From the NCBI RefSeq assembly GCF_009697225.1, contig NZ_WIND01000017.1:1-64000 (forward strand): a DNA stretch of 64,000 bases, in the 5' to 3' direction. The notes beneath the pieces are model-generated. The model was not told the origin of the DNA. It worked only from the letters and a program-made list of their open reading frames with translations, and did not search any database. The DNA is from Halovulum marinum. GTDB lineage: Bacteria > Pseudomonadota > Alphaproteobacteria > Rhodobacterales > Rhodobacteraceae. The translations under genes and the position numbers were made by a program. The first letter of the stretch is position 1. Each line of letters starts with the position of its first letter. Below, piece by piece: positions 8,231 to 18,584 of this stretch.

Positions 8231-9390
8231 CCGGGGTGTCGCTTGCCGGCGGCGCGATGACGCCGTTCAACCGCCGCAAGGACGGCAGCTCCTACCGCGA
8301 CTGGTGCGCCGAGGCATTTCGCGCCGCCCTGACCGACGCGCGGCTGGCCGCGCGCGACATCGACGCGCTGGTGATCGCCAGCGAGAGCGATTTCTTCTCG
8401 ATGCAGCTGAACCCGGCGGCGCTGGTCGCGGACGAGCTGGGCCTGCGCGGCATCCGGCTGCAACGGGTCGAGGGCGGCGGCGCGAGCGGCCATCTGGCGG
8501 TGCAGGCGGGCGCGGCGCTGGTCGCTGCGGGGCAGGCGCGCCGGGTCGCGGTGCTGGGCTTCGAGGCCTCGGCCGCGCATCTGGACGGCGGCACGGTCGG
8601 CACGCTCTATTCGCTGTCCTACGACGCCTGGTCCGAGGGTGCGACCGGGATCGGCTCGGCGGCGATCTACGCGCTGTCGGCGCTGGCCTTCATGGCCGAG
8701 ACCGGCGCGACCGGGGCGGATTTCGCGCGCATCGCCGCGCGCAACCGGCAGCACGCGCGGCGGAACCGGTTCGCGCACCTGGGGCTGGACGTGTCGGCGG
8801 CGGACGTGCTGGCGTCGCCGCCGGTGGCGACGCCGTATCGCCGGCTGGACTGCTCGCCGCTCAGCGACGGCGCGGCGTGCGTGATCCTCGGGCGCGGCGC
8901 CGACCTGCCGGGGACGGGGCGCGGCCGGGCGCGGCTGGCCGGCACCGGCGCGGCGAACGACCGGGTGCGGCTGGGCGACCGGCCGGCGCCGGGGCGGTTC
9001 CGGGCGAAGACCGACGCGGCGCGGCAGGCACTGGCCGCCGCCGGCTGCACCGCCGGCGACATCGGCCTGGCCGAGGTCTACGACAGTTTCTCGGGGGCGC
9101 AGCTGCAGGCGCTGGATGCGCTGGGCCTGGCCGCGGACGCGGTCGCGGCCGAGCGCGCCGGCCGCTTCGCCGCCGACGGGGCGCTGCCGGTCAACCTGTC
9201 CGGTGGGCTGCTGGGCCAGGGTGCACCGGTGGGCGCGACCGGCGTGGCGCAGGTGCTGGCCGCCGCGCAGCAGCTGGAGGGGCGCTATCACGGCGTCGCC
9301 CCGGCGGCGCCGCCGCGCTTCGCGCTGGTCGACACCCACGGCGGCATCGCCACGCTGTGCGCCGTCTCGGTGCTGGAGGCGCCGCGATGA
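8227..9390 (+). CDS. Thiolase-superfamily protein lacking the usual catalytic Cys/His (Ltp2-like)
   Basis: 387 residues, thiolase fold of the SCP2/lipid-transfer branch. The place of the nucleophilic Cys (normally C-A-S-G) reads EGGGASG, and the GHP histidine motif reads GQGAPVGATG. Both catalytic residues of a true thiolase are therefore missing. In steroid degraders, Ltp-type proteins of this kind are retro-aldolases that work with a DUF35 partner, and a DUF35 gene follows here with a 4-bp overlap. I infer cleavage of a beta-hydroxyacyl-CoA, made by the acyl-CoA synthetase two genes on. Conserved YDSFSGAQLQALDALGL matches the C-terminal domain of the family. The actual substrate is unknown. 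Confidence 0.75.
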   Translation: MTGVSLAGGAMTPFNRRKDGSSYRDWCAEAFRAALTDARLAARDIDALVIASESDFFSMQLNPAALVADELGLRGIRLQRVEGGGASGHLAVQAGAALVAAGQARRVAVLGFEASAAHLDGGTVGTLYSLSYDAWSEGATGIGSAAIYALSALAFMAETGATGADFARIAARNRQHARRNRFAHLGLDVSAADVLASPPVATPYRRLDCSPLSDGAACVILGRGADLPGTGRGRARLAGTGAANDRVRLGDRPAPGRFRAKTDAARQALAAAGCTAGDIGLAEVYDSFSGAQLQALDALGLAADAVAAERAGRFAADGALPVNLSGGLLGQGAPVGATGVAQVLAAAQQLEGRYHGVAPAAPPRFALVDTHGGIATLCAVSVLEAPR

Positions 9391-9779
9391 AGCGCCGGCT
9401 GTGCCTCGACTACACGCTGCCGACCGGCCGGCTGAGGCCGCATTTCGAGGCGCTGGCGCAGGGCCGGGCGCTGGCCGCGCGCTGCGCGGACTGCGCGCGG
9501 GTGGCGTTTCCGCCGGCGCTGACCTGCGCCGCCTGCGGCGGCAGCGGGATCGACTGGGTGCCGCTGGCCGGCTCGGCGAAGGTGCTGCACCGCACCGACA
9601 CGCCCGGCGCGGCCTTCGCGCTGGCCGCGTTCGACGGCGCCGCCGGCGCGGCGCTGGTGCGGCTGGCCGATGCCGCCGCCGCCGGTCGACGCGGGCAGCT
9701 TGTTCCGCCGAAGGACAACGATGCCGGCCTGTGGCTGGCGCTGGAGGAAGCCGAGGATGACGATGATAGCACTGGCTGA
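9387..9779 (+). CDS. DUF35 Zn-ribbon/OB-fold protein
   Basis: 130 residues. A zinc ribbon with CADC and CAAC pairs (about residues 33-52) is followed by an OB-fold strand set (GSAKVLHRTD onward). DUF35 proteins bind acyl-CoA and pair with thiolase-fold proteins; in Ltp2 complexes the DUF35 domain is needed for aldolase activity. The start overlaps the thiolase-like stop by 4 bp (ATGA), supporting a complex. The acidic tail EEAEDDDD is unusual. The stop lies inside the next gene. Confidence 0.8.
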   Translation: MKRRLCLDYTLPTGRLRPHFEALAQGRALAARCADCARVAFPPALTCAACGGSGIDWVPLAGSAKVLHRTDTPGAAFALAAFDGAAGAALVRLADAAAAGRRGQLVPPKDNDAGLWLALEEAEDDDDSTG

Positions 9780-11421
9780 CTGGACCGGGGACGCGCTTGC
9801 GGCGATCGGCCTGAGGCGCGGCGCCGCGGGGCTCGAGATCGCCGTTCCCGCCGACGCCAGCATTTATGCCATGACCGTCGGCCGGCAGATCGCCGCAGGG
9901 CGCGGCAGCGCCCCGGCGATGGTGTTCGAGCGCGCGGACGGAACGCTGGAGCACTGGAGCTTCGGGCAGATCGACGCCGCCGCGACGGCGCTGGCGGCGC
10001 GGCTGCGCGCCCTGGGGTTCGGCCGCGGGGACTTCATCGGCGTGCACACCGGCATGCGCCCCGAGACCGGCATCGCCCACATGGCGGTGTGCAAGCTGGG
10101 CGGCGTCGCCGTCACCCTGTCGCAGCTTTACGGCCCCGACGCGCTGGCCCACGCGCTGAACCACTGCCGCGCGCGCTGCCTGCTGACCACCGAGGCGGGC
10201 TGGTCGGACCTGCGCGGCGAGGCCGCCCGCCTGTTTCCGGCGCTGGAGCAGGTGCTGGTGGCCGAGAGCGCCGGCCCGGAGCAGGACCTGCGCGAGGTGC
10301 TCGCCGCGCCCGTGCCGGCGGGCTTTCGTCCCGACTACACCGCCGCCGACGACGTGGCGCTGCTGATGTACACCTCGGGTTCGACCGGCATGCCCAAGGG
10401 CATCCGGCACGGGCACCGGGTGCTGGCCTCCTATGTGCCGTCGATCAGCCTGTTCTTCGATCTGAGCCTGCACGACGCCGATGCGGTGTTCTGGTCGCCC
10501 TCGGACTGGGCCTGGGTCGGCGGGCTGCTCGACATGCTGTTTCCGGCCTGGCTGGCGGGGCGGCCGGTCGCGACCTCGGAGGCGCGGTTCAGGGCCGACT
10601 GGGCCTACGGCTTCATGGCGCGCCACAGGGTCACGCACAGCTTCCTGGCGCCGACCGCGATCAAGCGGCTGGCGCAGAGCCCCAACCCGCGCGAGGACCA
10701 TGACCTGTCGCTGCGCGTGGTCTGCACCGGCGGCGAGGCGCTGGCCGCCGATACCCTGGCCTGGGCCGAGCAGCGGCTGGGCGTGGTCTGCAACGAGTTC
10801 TACGGCATGACCGAGGTCAACCACCTGATCGGCAACTGCGCCGCGCTGTATCCGCGCAAGCCCGGCTCGATGGGCGTCGCCTATCCCGGGCACACCGTCT
10901 GCCTGGTCGATGCCGACGGCAACGAGGTGCCCGACGGCGAGCCGGGCGAGATCGTCACCCCCGCCACCGCGCCGACCCGCTATCTGGGCTATCTGGACGC
11001 CCCCGGGAAGGACGCCGACCTGCGGCTGGGCCGCTGGCTGCGGACGCATGATCTGGCGGTGCGCGATGCCGACGGCTATTTCTGGTACAAGGGCCGTTCG
11101 GACGATCTGATCAAGTCCTCGGGCTTTCGCATCGGCCCGGCCGAGATCGAGGACTGCCTGCTGGCGCATCCGGCGGTGGCCGAGGCCGCGGTGATCGGCA
11201 AGCCCGACCCCGAGCGCGGCCAGATCGTCAAGGCGTTCGTCCGCACCGCCGCATCCGCCGAACCCGGCGCGGCGCTGGCCGAGGCGCTGAAGGCGCACGT
11301 CCGGGCGCGGCTGGCGGCCTACAAGGCGCCGCGCGAGATCGCCTTCGTCGACGGCTTCGAGATGACCTCCTCGGGCAAGATCAACCGCAGGGCGCTGCGG
11401 GCCGCGGACGCGGGCGCTTAG
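9757..11421 (+). CDS. AMP-forming acyl-CoA synthetase
   Basis: 554 residues of the ANL superfamily: acid + ATP + CoA give acyl-CoA + AMP. Core motifs are present: A3 MYTSGSTGMPKGIRHGHR, A5 NEFYGMTE, A8 hinge WYKGRSDDLIKSSGFRIGPAEIE, and A10 with catalytic Lys in SSGKINRR. The sequence resembles acetyl-CoA/medium-chain synthetases rather than long-chain ones, suggesting a short or polar acid. Start: the ATG at 9757 has GGAGG about 10 bp upstream and overlaps the DUF35 gene by 23 bp; an ATG at 9763 is an alternative. Last gene of the MFS operon; the next operator-promoter follows at once. Confidence 0.85.
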   Translation: MTMIALADWTGDALAAIGLRRGAAGLEIAVPADASIYAMTVGRQIAAGRGSAPAMVFERADGTLEHWSFGQIDAAATALAARLRALGFGRGDFIGVHTGMRPETGIAHMAVCKLGGVAVTLSQLYGPDALAHALNHCRARCLLTTEAGWSDLRGEAARLFPALEQVLVAESAGPEQDLREVLAAPVPAGFRPDYTAADDVALLMYTSGSTGMPKGIRHGHRVLASYVPSISLFFDLSLHDADAVFWSPSDWAWVGGLLDMLFPAWLAGRPVATSEARFRADWAYGFMARHRVTHSFLAPTAIKRLAQSPNPREDHDLSLRVVCTGGEALAADTLAWAEQRLGVVCNEFYGMTEVNHLIGNCAALYPRKPGSMGVAYPGHTVCLVDADGNEVPDGEPGEIVTPATAPTRYLGYLDAPGKDADLRLGRWLRTHDLAVRDADGYFWYKGRSDDLIKSSGFRIGPAEIEDCLLAHPAVAEAAVIGKPDPERGQIVKAFVRTAASAEPGAALAEALKAHVRARLAAYKAPREIAFVDGFEMTSSGKINRRALRAADAGA

Positions 11422-11424
11422 GAT

Positions 11425-11454
11425 TTGACATTACAAATTTGTATGTACTAATCT
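11425..11454 (+). promoter_or_regulatory. Promoter with embedded operator before the epimerase-kinase operon
   Basis: A full TTGACA (-35, 11425-11430) is followed after 18 bp by TAATCT (11449-11454). Between them lies AATTTGTA-TG-TACTAATC (11436-11453), an operator with the same build as those at 7009 and 18535. It also makes the 12-bp palindrome TACAAATTTGTA (11432-11443). A repressor here would block RNA polymerase directly. Confidence 0.7.
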
Positions 11455-11492
11455 GCTCGCAGTGCGAGGGCCCGCCGTGAGAGGGAGAGCCG

Positions 11493-12338
11493 ATGAAGTT
11501 CGGAATTCATGCCGGTCTGTGGATGGACAACTGGTCCGACGACCCGGCGCCGCTGTTCGACCGGGCCGCGCGCATCGGCTTTGACGGGGTCGAGCTGTCG
11601 TTGCTGGGCGTCGGCCCGGACCAGACCGCCCGCCTGCGCGCGGCGGCGAACGCGGCGGGGGTGGCGCTGACCTGCTCCACCGGCCTGGGCCCGGATGCCG
11701 ATCCGTCCTCGGCCGATCCGGCGGCGCGCGCCCGGGCGCAAGAGACGCTGGCTCGCGCCATCGAGACCGTCGCCGCGCTGGGCGCCTCGGGGCTTGCCGG
11801 CGTGGTCGCCGCGCCCTGGGGCGTGTTCGACCCGGCCGCCAAGACCGACCGCGCCAGGCGCTCGGCCGAGACGCTGGGCCGGATGCAGGACCATCTGGCG
11901 CAGCACGGCGTGACGCTGGGGATCGAGGCGCTGAACCGCTTCGAGTCCGACCTGACCAGCACCGCCGCCGAAACCTGCGCCATCGCCCGCGCCAGCGGCG
12001 CGGCGAACGTCGGTGTGCTGCTGGACAGCTTCCACATGAACATCGAGGAAAAGGACCCGCCCGCGGCGTTGCGCGCGGCGGGCGATGCGCTGGTGCACTA
12101 CCACGTCTCGGACAACGACCGGGGGGTGCCGGGCAGCGGGCGCTACGACTTCGCCGCCGATGCGCAGGCGCTGGCCGGCATCGGCTATCGCGGCTGGATC
12201 GTCGCCGAGATGTTCGTGCGCGCCGGCCGCCCGACCAGCGCCGATCTGAACATCTGGCGCGATATCGAGCCCGACGCGGACGCCGCGGCGGCGCAGGCGC
12301 TGGCCCACATGAAGACGGTGTTCGCGGATGTCGGCTGA
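11493..12338 (+). CDS. Ketose 3-epimerase-like TIM-barrel enzyme (D-tagatose/allulose 3-epimerase family)
   Basis: 281 residues, AP-endonuclease-2-type TIM barrel with a metal-binding Glu/Asp/His set. IEALNRFES holds the metal Glu, and LLDSFHMNIEE holds the Asp and the substrate-binding HMNIEE stretch that is typical of ketose 3-epimerases. HYHVSDNDRGVPGSG matches the family's HVSE-x-DRG-x-PG-x-G block, with Asp replacing the usual Glu. Hydroxypyruvate isomerase and inosose-type relatives lack HMNIEE. I infer that it changes the C3 configuration of a ketose. The gene begins an operon with dhaL, dhaK, an aldolase and a dehydrogenase. RBS GGGAGAG precedes the ATG. Confidence 0.75.
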   Translation: MKFGIHAGLWMDNWSDDPAPLFDRAARIGFDGVELSLLGVGPDQTARLRAAANAAGVALTCSTGLGPDADPSSADPAARARAQETLARAIETVAALGASGLAGVVAAPWGVFDPAAKTDRARRSAETLGRMQDHLAQHGVTLGIEALNRFESDLTSTAAETCAIARASGAANVGVLLDSFHMNIEEKDPPAALRAAGDALVHYHVSDNDRGVPGSGRYDFAADAQALAGIGYRGWIVAEMFVRAGRPTSADLNIWRDIEPDADAAAAQALAHMKTVFADVG

Positions 12339-12873
12339 ACGGTTCTTCGTCGCGCTGCGCGACCGCATCGCGGCCGAGGCGGCGCGTCTGAACGCGCTGG
12401 ATGCGGCGCTGGGCGACGGCGATCACGGCGCCACCATGCTGCGCGGGCTGACCCGCGCCGCCGCCGCCGAGGATGGCGCGCGGGCCAAGGCGTTCATGCG
12501 CGCCTCGGGCGGGGCCTCGGGCACGCTGTTCGGGCTGGTGCTGCACGAGATCGAGCAGCACCTGGACGGGGGCGCGGATCTGGGCGCCGGCCTGGCGCGG
12601 GCCGAGGCGCGGATCCGCGACCTGGGCCAGGTCAGGCCCGGCGACAAGAGCATGATCGACGCGCTTGCCCCCGCCGTCGCGGCGCTGCGCGGCGGCGATC
12701 TGCCGGCGGCCGTCGCGGCCGCCGAGGCGGGGCGCGACGCCACGGTGGCGCTCAGGGCCCGTCGCGGCCGGGCGCAATACGTCGAGGGCGCGGGCGCGGG
12801 GCATGTCGATCCCGGCGCGGTGTCGGTGGCGATGATGCTGGCGGTGCTGGCGCAGGTCGGGAGCGCGCGATGA
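12328..12873 (+). CDS. DhaL-type nucleotide-binding subunit of a ketose kinase
   Basis: 181 residues. ALDAALGDGDHGATM carries the Asp cluster that binds Mg-nucleotide in DhaL, and GRAQYVEGAGAGHVDPGA is the conserved C-terminal loop. It overlaps the epimerase gene by 11 bp and dhaK by 4 bp. No DhaM (PTS) gene lies nearby, so the pair most likely uses ATP, as in fused DhaKL and in the erythrulose or apulose kinases of this family. Neighbouring epimerase and aldolase suggest a ketose substrate larger than dihydroxyacetone. Confidence 0.8.
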   Translation: MSAERFFVALRDRIAAEAARLNALDAALGDGDHGATMLRGLTRAAAAEDGARAKAFMRASGGASGTLFGLVLHEIEQHLDGGADLGAGLARAEARIRDLGQVRPGDKSMIDALAPAVAALRGGDLPAAVAAAEAGRDATVALRARRGRAQYVEGAGAGHVDPGAVSVAMMLAVLAQVGSAR

Positions 12874-13901
12874 AGAAGCTGTTCAACAGCGCCGAGGCGA
12901 TGGTCGACGATATGATCGACGGCTTCGTCGCCGCCTATCCCCAGGTGATGCGCGGCAGGCTCGACGCGCGCGTCGTGGTCCGCCGCCGGGACTGCAAGGA
13001 CCCGGACCGGAAGGTGACGCTGCTGATCGGCAACGGCGCCGGGCACGAGCCGATCGCCATGGGCTTCGTCGGCCGGGGGCTGCTGGATGCCAACGTGGTC
13101 GGCGACGTGTTCGCCGCGCCCTCGGCCGACCTGATCCTGGACGGGATCCGCGAGGTCACGGGCGCTGCCGGCTCGATCCTGCTGATCTCGCAGCATTCGG
13201 GCGACGTGATCAACGGCCGTGCCGCGACCATGCTGGCCGGGGAAGGCGGGATGAACGTGCTGCCGCTGCTGATGTACGACGACATCTCGGCCGCGCCGCC
13301 CGAACGGCGGCAGGACCGGCGCGGCGCCCCCGGCACGATATTCATCTACAAGATCCTCGGCGCCGCCGCCGAGGAGGGCATGGATCAGGCCGCGCTGATG
13401 CGTCTTGGCGAAGCGGTCCGCGACCGCACCGTGACGCTGGCCGCCGCGGTGTCGCCGGGGGTCTCGCCGCTGACCGGCCAGCCGATGTTCCGCCTGCCCG
13501 ACGACGAGATCTACCTCGGCATGGGCGTGCATGGCGAGCCGGGGGTGGGCCGGGTCAAGACCGGTCCGGTGCGGGATCTGGTCGTCGAGATGGTCGAGCG
13601 CCTGCTGGCCGACCGCCCGATCGCGGCAGGCGGCCGCGCCGCGGTGATCGTCAACGGCATGGGCGGCACGACGCAGATGGAACTGCTGACCGTCTGGCGC
13701 GAGACCGCCGCCGAACTGCGGGCGCGCGGCATCACCCCGGTCGCGCCGATGGTCGGCACCTATGTCACCACGCAGGAGATGGGCGGCGTGTCGATCTCGC
13801 TGCTGGAGCCGGACGACGAGATGCTGCGCCTGTGGTGCGCGCCGTCCGACACCCCCGCGTTTCCCGCGATCCAGATGATCCCCGAGGATGACGACCGATG
13901 A
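12870..13901 (+). CDS. DhaK-type substrate-binding subunit of a ketose kinase
   Basis: 343 residues. GNGAGHEPIAMGFVG matches the GSGHEP substrate loop. The His that binds ketones covalently as a hemiaminal is in LGMGVHGEPG. ISQHSGDVINGRAA and NGMGGTT are further family blocks. Compared with true dihydroxyacetone kinases the central loop (DDISAAPPERRQDRR) is different, which fits a shifted substrate. It would phosphorylate a ketose together with DhaL. The start overlaps dhaL by 4 bp and the stop overlaps the aldolase start by 4 bp. Confidence 0.8.
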   Translation: MKKLFNSAEAMVDDMIDGFVAAYPQVMRGRLDARVVVRRRDCKDPDRKVTLLIGNGAGHEPIAMGFVGRGLLDANVVGDVFAAPSADLILDGIREVTGAAGSILLISQHSGDVINGRAATMLAGEGGMNVLPLLMYDDISAAPPERRQDRRGAPGTIFIYKILGAAAEEGMDQAALMRLGEAVRDRTVTLAAAVSPGVSPLTGQPMFRLPDDEIYLGMGVHGEPGVGRVKTGPVRDLVVEMVERLLADRPIAAGGRAAVIVNGMGGTTQMELLTVWRETAAELRARGITPVAPMVGTYVTTQEMGGVSISLLEPDDEMLRLWCAPSDTPAFPAIQMIPEDDDR

Positions 13902-14814
13902 CCGAGATGCCTCTGACCCAGCGCCGCCCGATCCGCGGGGTGGCGGTCGACCAGGGCAGCGGACTCGGCGCCGCCCTGCGCGCGGCGCGCGGCGCGGCGG
14001 CGCAGGACGACGACCTGTTCCGGTTCAAGCAGCTGGTGGCGCGGACGATGAGCGCCGAGGCGACGACGGTGCTGGTCGACGCGCAGTACGGCCGCGACCT
14101 GCTGCCCGCGATCGCCGCCGGATGCGTGCCGATGCTGGCCTACGAGGCCGACGTCTACAAGATCTCGAACCAGGACCGGATCACCGTGCTGCCGGACGAT
14201 CTGAAGATCGCCGACTATCCCGGTCTCGGCGTCGGGATGCTGAAGTTCTTCCTGTACTACGGCCCGGATGACGATGCGGCGATCAACGAGCGCAAGCACG
14301 CGCTGGTCCGCCGGATCGGCGCCGAGTGCCGCGAGCACGGCGTCGGCTTCCTGTTCGAGCCGATCGTCTACGACCGCGCAGTCCCCGACGGTGCCTCGGC
14401 GGCGTTCGCCGTGCGCAAGCCGGAGCTGGTCGAGCGCGCGACGCGGCGGTTCGCCGACCCCGCGTTCGACATCGACATCCTGAAGGTCGAGTTTCCGGTG
14501 AACCTGAATTTCGTCGAAGGCCAGGGCGAGCCGGCGATGAGCACCGCCGAGGCCGAGGCCGCCTTCGCCCGCGCGGCGGCGGCGGCGGGGGACATCCCGC
14601 TGCTCTATCTCAGCGCCGGCGTGACGTTCGCGCAGTTCGAGGCCGGGCTGAAGCTGGCGCGCGCCGCGGGCGTGGACATGGCCGGCTTCATGTGCGGCCG
14701 CGCGATCTGGAGCGATGCGGTGGCGGTCTTCGGCGCCGAGGGACCGGCCGCCGCCGAGCGCTGGATGGAAGCCGAGGGCCTGCACCGCCTGCGCAGACTG
14801 GCCGCGGCCCTGGC

Positions 14815-14818
<4 letters not shown>
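13898..14818 (+). CDS. LacD/YihT-type class I ketose-phosphate aldolase
   Basis: 306 residues, TIM-barrel aldolase related to tagatose-1,6-bisphosphate aldolase and sulfofructose-phosphate aldolase. RGVAVDQGSGLG is the family's opening strand. The Schiff-base Lys is most likely in DIDILKVEFPVNL, and LLYLSAGVTFAQFEAGLKLA with GFMCGRAIW form the phosphate end. It should split a ketose 1-phosphate into DHAP and an aldehyde. The aldehyde dehydrogenase gene follows with a 4-bp overlap and would oxidise that aldehyde. Confidence 0.8.
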
Positions 14819-16284
<1,466 letters not shown>

Positions 16285-16296
16285 GGGATGCGTGAT

Positions 16297-16321
16297 TTGA
16301 TGCAATCAATTGGATGCATCA
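16297..16321. promoter_or_regulatory. Overlapping inverted repeats before the GntR gene
   Basis: TTGAT-GCA-ATCAA (16297-16309) and TGATGCA-N10-TGCATCA (16298-16321) overlap just upstream of the ribosome binding site of the regulator gene. A weak match to the 18-bp operator (GATTTGAT-GC-AATCAATT) runs from 16294. Probably an autoregulatory site. Confidence 0.45.
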
Positions 16322-16334
16322 GGAGGGGCGCCGG

Positions 16335-17072
16335 ATGAACGTGCCGACCGTACCGAAATACCGCGCCGTGCACGACGAGCTGCTGCGGCGGCTGAAGGCG
16401 GGGATGTATTCGGTCGGCACCCGGCTGCCGTCCGAGGACGCGCTGGCGCAGTCCTTCGGCGTCAGCCGGGTGACCGCGCGCCGCGCGCTGGAGTTGCTGG
16501 TCGAGGCCGGCTACCTGGTGTCGCGTCAGGGCAGCGGCTATCTGGTCAACACGCTGTCCCCGCCCGAGACCACCTGCCTGACATCGTTCACAGACATGGT
16601 CCTGCGCGAGGGCCGCATCCCCGGCGCGCGGCTGATCGAGATCCGCGAGCGCGACGTCGCCCCGCCGGGAGAGGTCGCCGCGCTGTTCGACGAGCCGGTG
16701 GCGCTGATCCGGCGCCTGCGCACCGTCGACGGCGCGCCGACGCTGCTGGTCAGCACCTGGCTGCCCCGCCGGCTGGTGCCGGGGCTGGGGCCGCAGGACT
16801 TTCCCGAGCAGGGCCAGGACCAGTCGATTCTGCGGATCCTGGCGGACCGGTTCGACCTGCGCTGGGGCCGCGCCTGCGAGACCGTCGGCTCCTGCGCCGC
16901 GCCGCCCGACGCGGCACGGCTGCTGGGCATCGCGCCCGACACGCCGATCCTGTCGCAGGCCTGCACCGCGTTCGACGACGATCAGCGGCCGGTGTTCTTC
17001 GATCAGGTCTACCGGGTCGGGCCGATCACCTACAACCTTGTCGGTGCGCGGCGCGAAGCCGACCCGGTCTGA
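16335..17072 (+). CDS. GntR/HutC-family transcriptional regulator
   Basis: 245 residues. The N-terminal winged helix (YRAVHDELLRRLKAG, GTRLPSEDALAQSFGVSRVTARRALELLVEAGYL) is followed by a UTRA effector domain, ending in QVYRVGPITYNLVG. UTRA domains sense small metabolites. AGGAGG (16321-16326) precedes the ATG at 16335 by 8 bp. HutC-family proteins bind palindromes with TTGTA/TACAA halves, which matches the operator seen three times in this block. I infer it represses the MFS, epimerase and ABC operons and is released by the sugar or a phosphorylated intermediate. Confidence 0.85.
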   Translation: MNVPTVPKYRAVHDELLRRLKAGMYSVGTRLPSEDALAQSFGVSRVTARRALELLVEAGYLVSRQGSGYLVNTLSPPETTCLTSFTDMVLREGRIPGARLIEIRERDVAPPGEVAALFDEPVALIRRLRTVDGAPTLLVSTWLPRRLVPGLGPQDFPEQGQDQSILRILADRFDLRWGRACETVGSCAAPPDAARLLGIAPDTPILSQACTAFDDDQRPVFFDQVYRVGPITYNLVGARREADPV

Positions 17073-17086
17073 AAGGAGCCCCGCGG

Positions 17087-18514
17087 ATGTCACTGGTCGT
17101 CGGCGTCATCAAGGCCTCTCTGCCCAGCTATTTCCCCGACCGGCACGGCGTGTTCGAGGCCGCGCTGGCCACGCTGGAGGCGCTTGCCGGCAAGCTCGGC
17201 GCCCGCGTGGTCGCGGCGCCGGGGGTGCCGACGAACGCGGCCGAGGCGCAGCGCGCGGTCGACCACTGCCGGGCCGCGGGGGCGGAGTTCCTGTTGCTGG
17301 TGCACGGCGGCTTCACCATGGGCGACGTCGCCCGGCAGGTCGCGCTGTCGGGGCTGCCGATGGGGGTCTGGGCGACGCCCGAGCCGACGCACGAGGGCGA
17401 CATCCAGCTGAACAACTTCGTCTCGCTGAACATGAGCCTGTCGATCGCGCGCGGCGTGCGGGACCTGCGGCGTGCGCCGGTGCAGTGGTATTTCGGCGCG
17501 CCGGACGATGCTGCGCTGCGCGCCCGGCTGGGCCGCAGCCTGCGCGCGCTCTCGGCGCGCGCGGCGCTGCGCGCTGCGCGGATCGGCGTGGTCGGCGGGC
17601 TGGCGCCGACGTTCTACAACATGGAGGTGTCGGCGGACACGCTGAAGCGCGCCACCGGCGCCGAGCCGGTGCATGTCGACATGCACCGGCTGACCGCCGC
17701 GATGGCCGCCTGCGCCGACGACGCGGTCGCCCGCGAGAGCGCCGCGATGGCCGCGCGCGCCGCGGTGCGCGGCGTGTTGGACGCGCAGATGGCGCTGACC
17801 GCGCGCGCCGCGCTGGCGCTGCGCGGGATCGTCGCCGAGGAGGGCTTCGCCGGGCTGGCGGTCTCGGACTGGCCGGCGCTGCAGGCGGATCCTGGGATGC
17901 ACCCGGGCGCCGCCTTCACCTGGCTGGAGGAGGTCGACAACCTGCCCCTGGCCTCGGAGGGCGACGTGCTGGGCACCGTCACCCAGATCGTCACGCGGGC
18001 GCTGACCGGGCGCGTCGGCAGCCTGCTGGACATGACCTCGCCGCAGCTCGACCGCGACCGGATCCTGATGTGGCACGGCGGCGGCGGGCCGCTGTACATG
18101 GCCGACGGCGCCGCGGCCTGGATCAACCATCCGATGATCGGGCGCGGCACGCCCGAGGGGCCGCGGTTCGGCGCGATCGCCGATTTCGTCTTTCCCGACG
18201 GTCCCTGCACGGTGCTGCGCGTGGCGCGCAGCGGCACCGCCGCGTTCGCCGTCGAGGGCGATGTCCGCGCGGGCGGAGAGACCGGTTTCGCCGGCTGTCG
18301 CGGCTGGGTGACGGGGTTCCGGTCCGACGCCGGCGCGCATTCGGCGGCCGATGTCGTCACCTCGGTCATGGAACACGGGCTGGAGCATCATTTCGTGCTG
18401 GTGCCGGGGGCATGGGGGGCGGATTTCCGGGAGTTCGCGGGCTGGATGGCGATGGCTCCGCTGAAGGTCGTGCCGGCGCACGACGGGCTGCCGGCGGGGG
18501 ACGGTTCCGGTTGA
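17087..18514 (+). CDS. L-fucose/arabinose isomerase-like sugar isomerase
   Basis: 475 residues of the COG2407-type family. The N-terminal domain shows VGVIKASLPSYFPDRHG and LLVHGGFTMGDVARQVALSGLPM; the middle has NNFVSLNMSLSIARG and GVVGGLAPTFYNMEV. A metal site is likely from Glu and Asp in AFTWLEEVDNLPLASEGDVLG and the later WHGGGGPLYMA. The family holds aldose-ketose isomerases and related enzymes, so I infer that it makes the ketose fed to the epimerase or kinase. Start codon ATG at 17087 behind AAAGGAG. An M81 peptidase-type reading was considered and dropped. Confidence 0.65.
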   Translation: MSLVVGVIKASLPSYFPDRHGVFEAALATLEALAGKLGARVVAAPGVPTNAAEAQRAVDHCRAAGAEFLLLVHGGFTMGDVARQVALSGLPMGVWATPEPTHEGDIQLNNFVSLNMSLSIARGVRDLRRAPVQWYFGAPDDAALRARLGRSLRALSARAALRAARIGVVGGLAPTFYNMEVSADTLKRATGAEPVHVDMHRLTAAMAACADDAVARESAAMAARAAVRGVLDAQMALTARAALALRGIVAEEGFAGLAVSDWPALQADPGMHPGAAFTWLEEVDNLPLASEGDVLGTVTQIVTRALTGRVGSLLDMTSPQLDRDRILMWHGGGGPLYMADGAAAWINHPMIGRGTPEGPRFGAIADFVFPDGPCTVLRVARSGTAAFAVEGDVRAGGETGFAGCRGWVTGFRSDAGAHSAADVVTSVMEHGLEHHFVLVPGAWGADFREFAGWMAMAPLKVVPAHDGLPAGDGSG

Positions 18515-18570
18515 CAGCCCGGCGGAAGCGTGAGAATTTGTATCTACAAATTGAGCAATACAAATTGCTC
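18511..18570 (+). promoter_or_regulatory. Promoter, operator and hairpin before the ABC operon
   Basis: TTGACA (18511-18516) overlaps the stop codon of the isomerase gene. The perfect operator AATTTGTA-TC-TACAAATT lies at 18535-18552, where the -10 would be. It is followed directly by GAGCAAT-ACAA-ATTGCTC (18553-18570), a 7-bp hairpin that also contains another TACAAATT half site. Together this is the strongest copy of the regulon operator. Confidence 0.7.
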
Positions 18571-18584
18571 GCAGGGAGGCCCGC

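Noticed and set aside
17087-18514. M81-type (MlrC-like) peptidase for the gene after GntR
   Set aside because: The blocks around HGGFTMGDVARQ and the late WHGGGGPLY fit the fucose-isomerase-like family better, and the metal His pattern of M81 is not seen.
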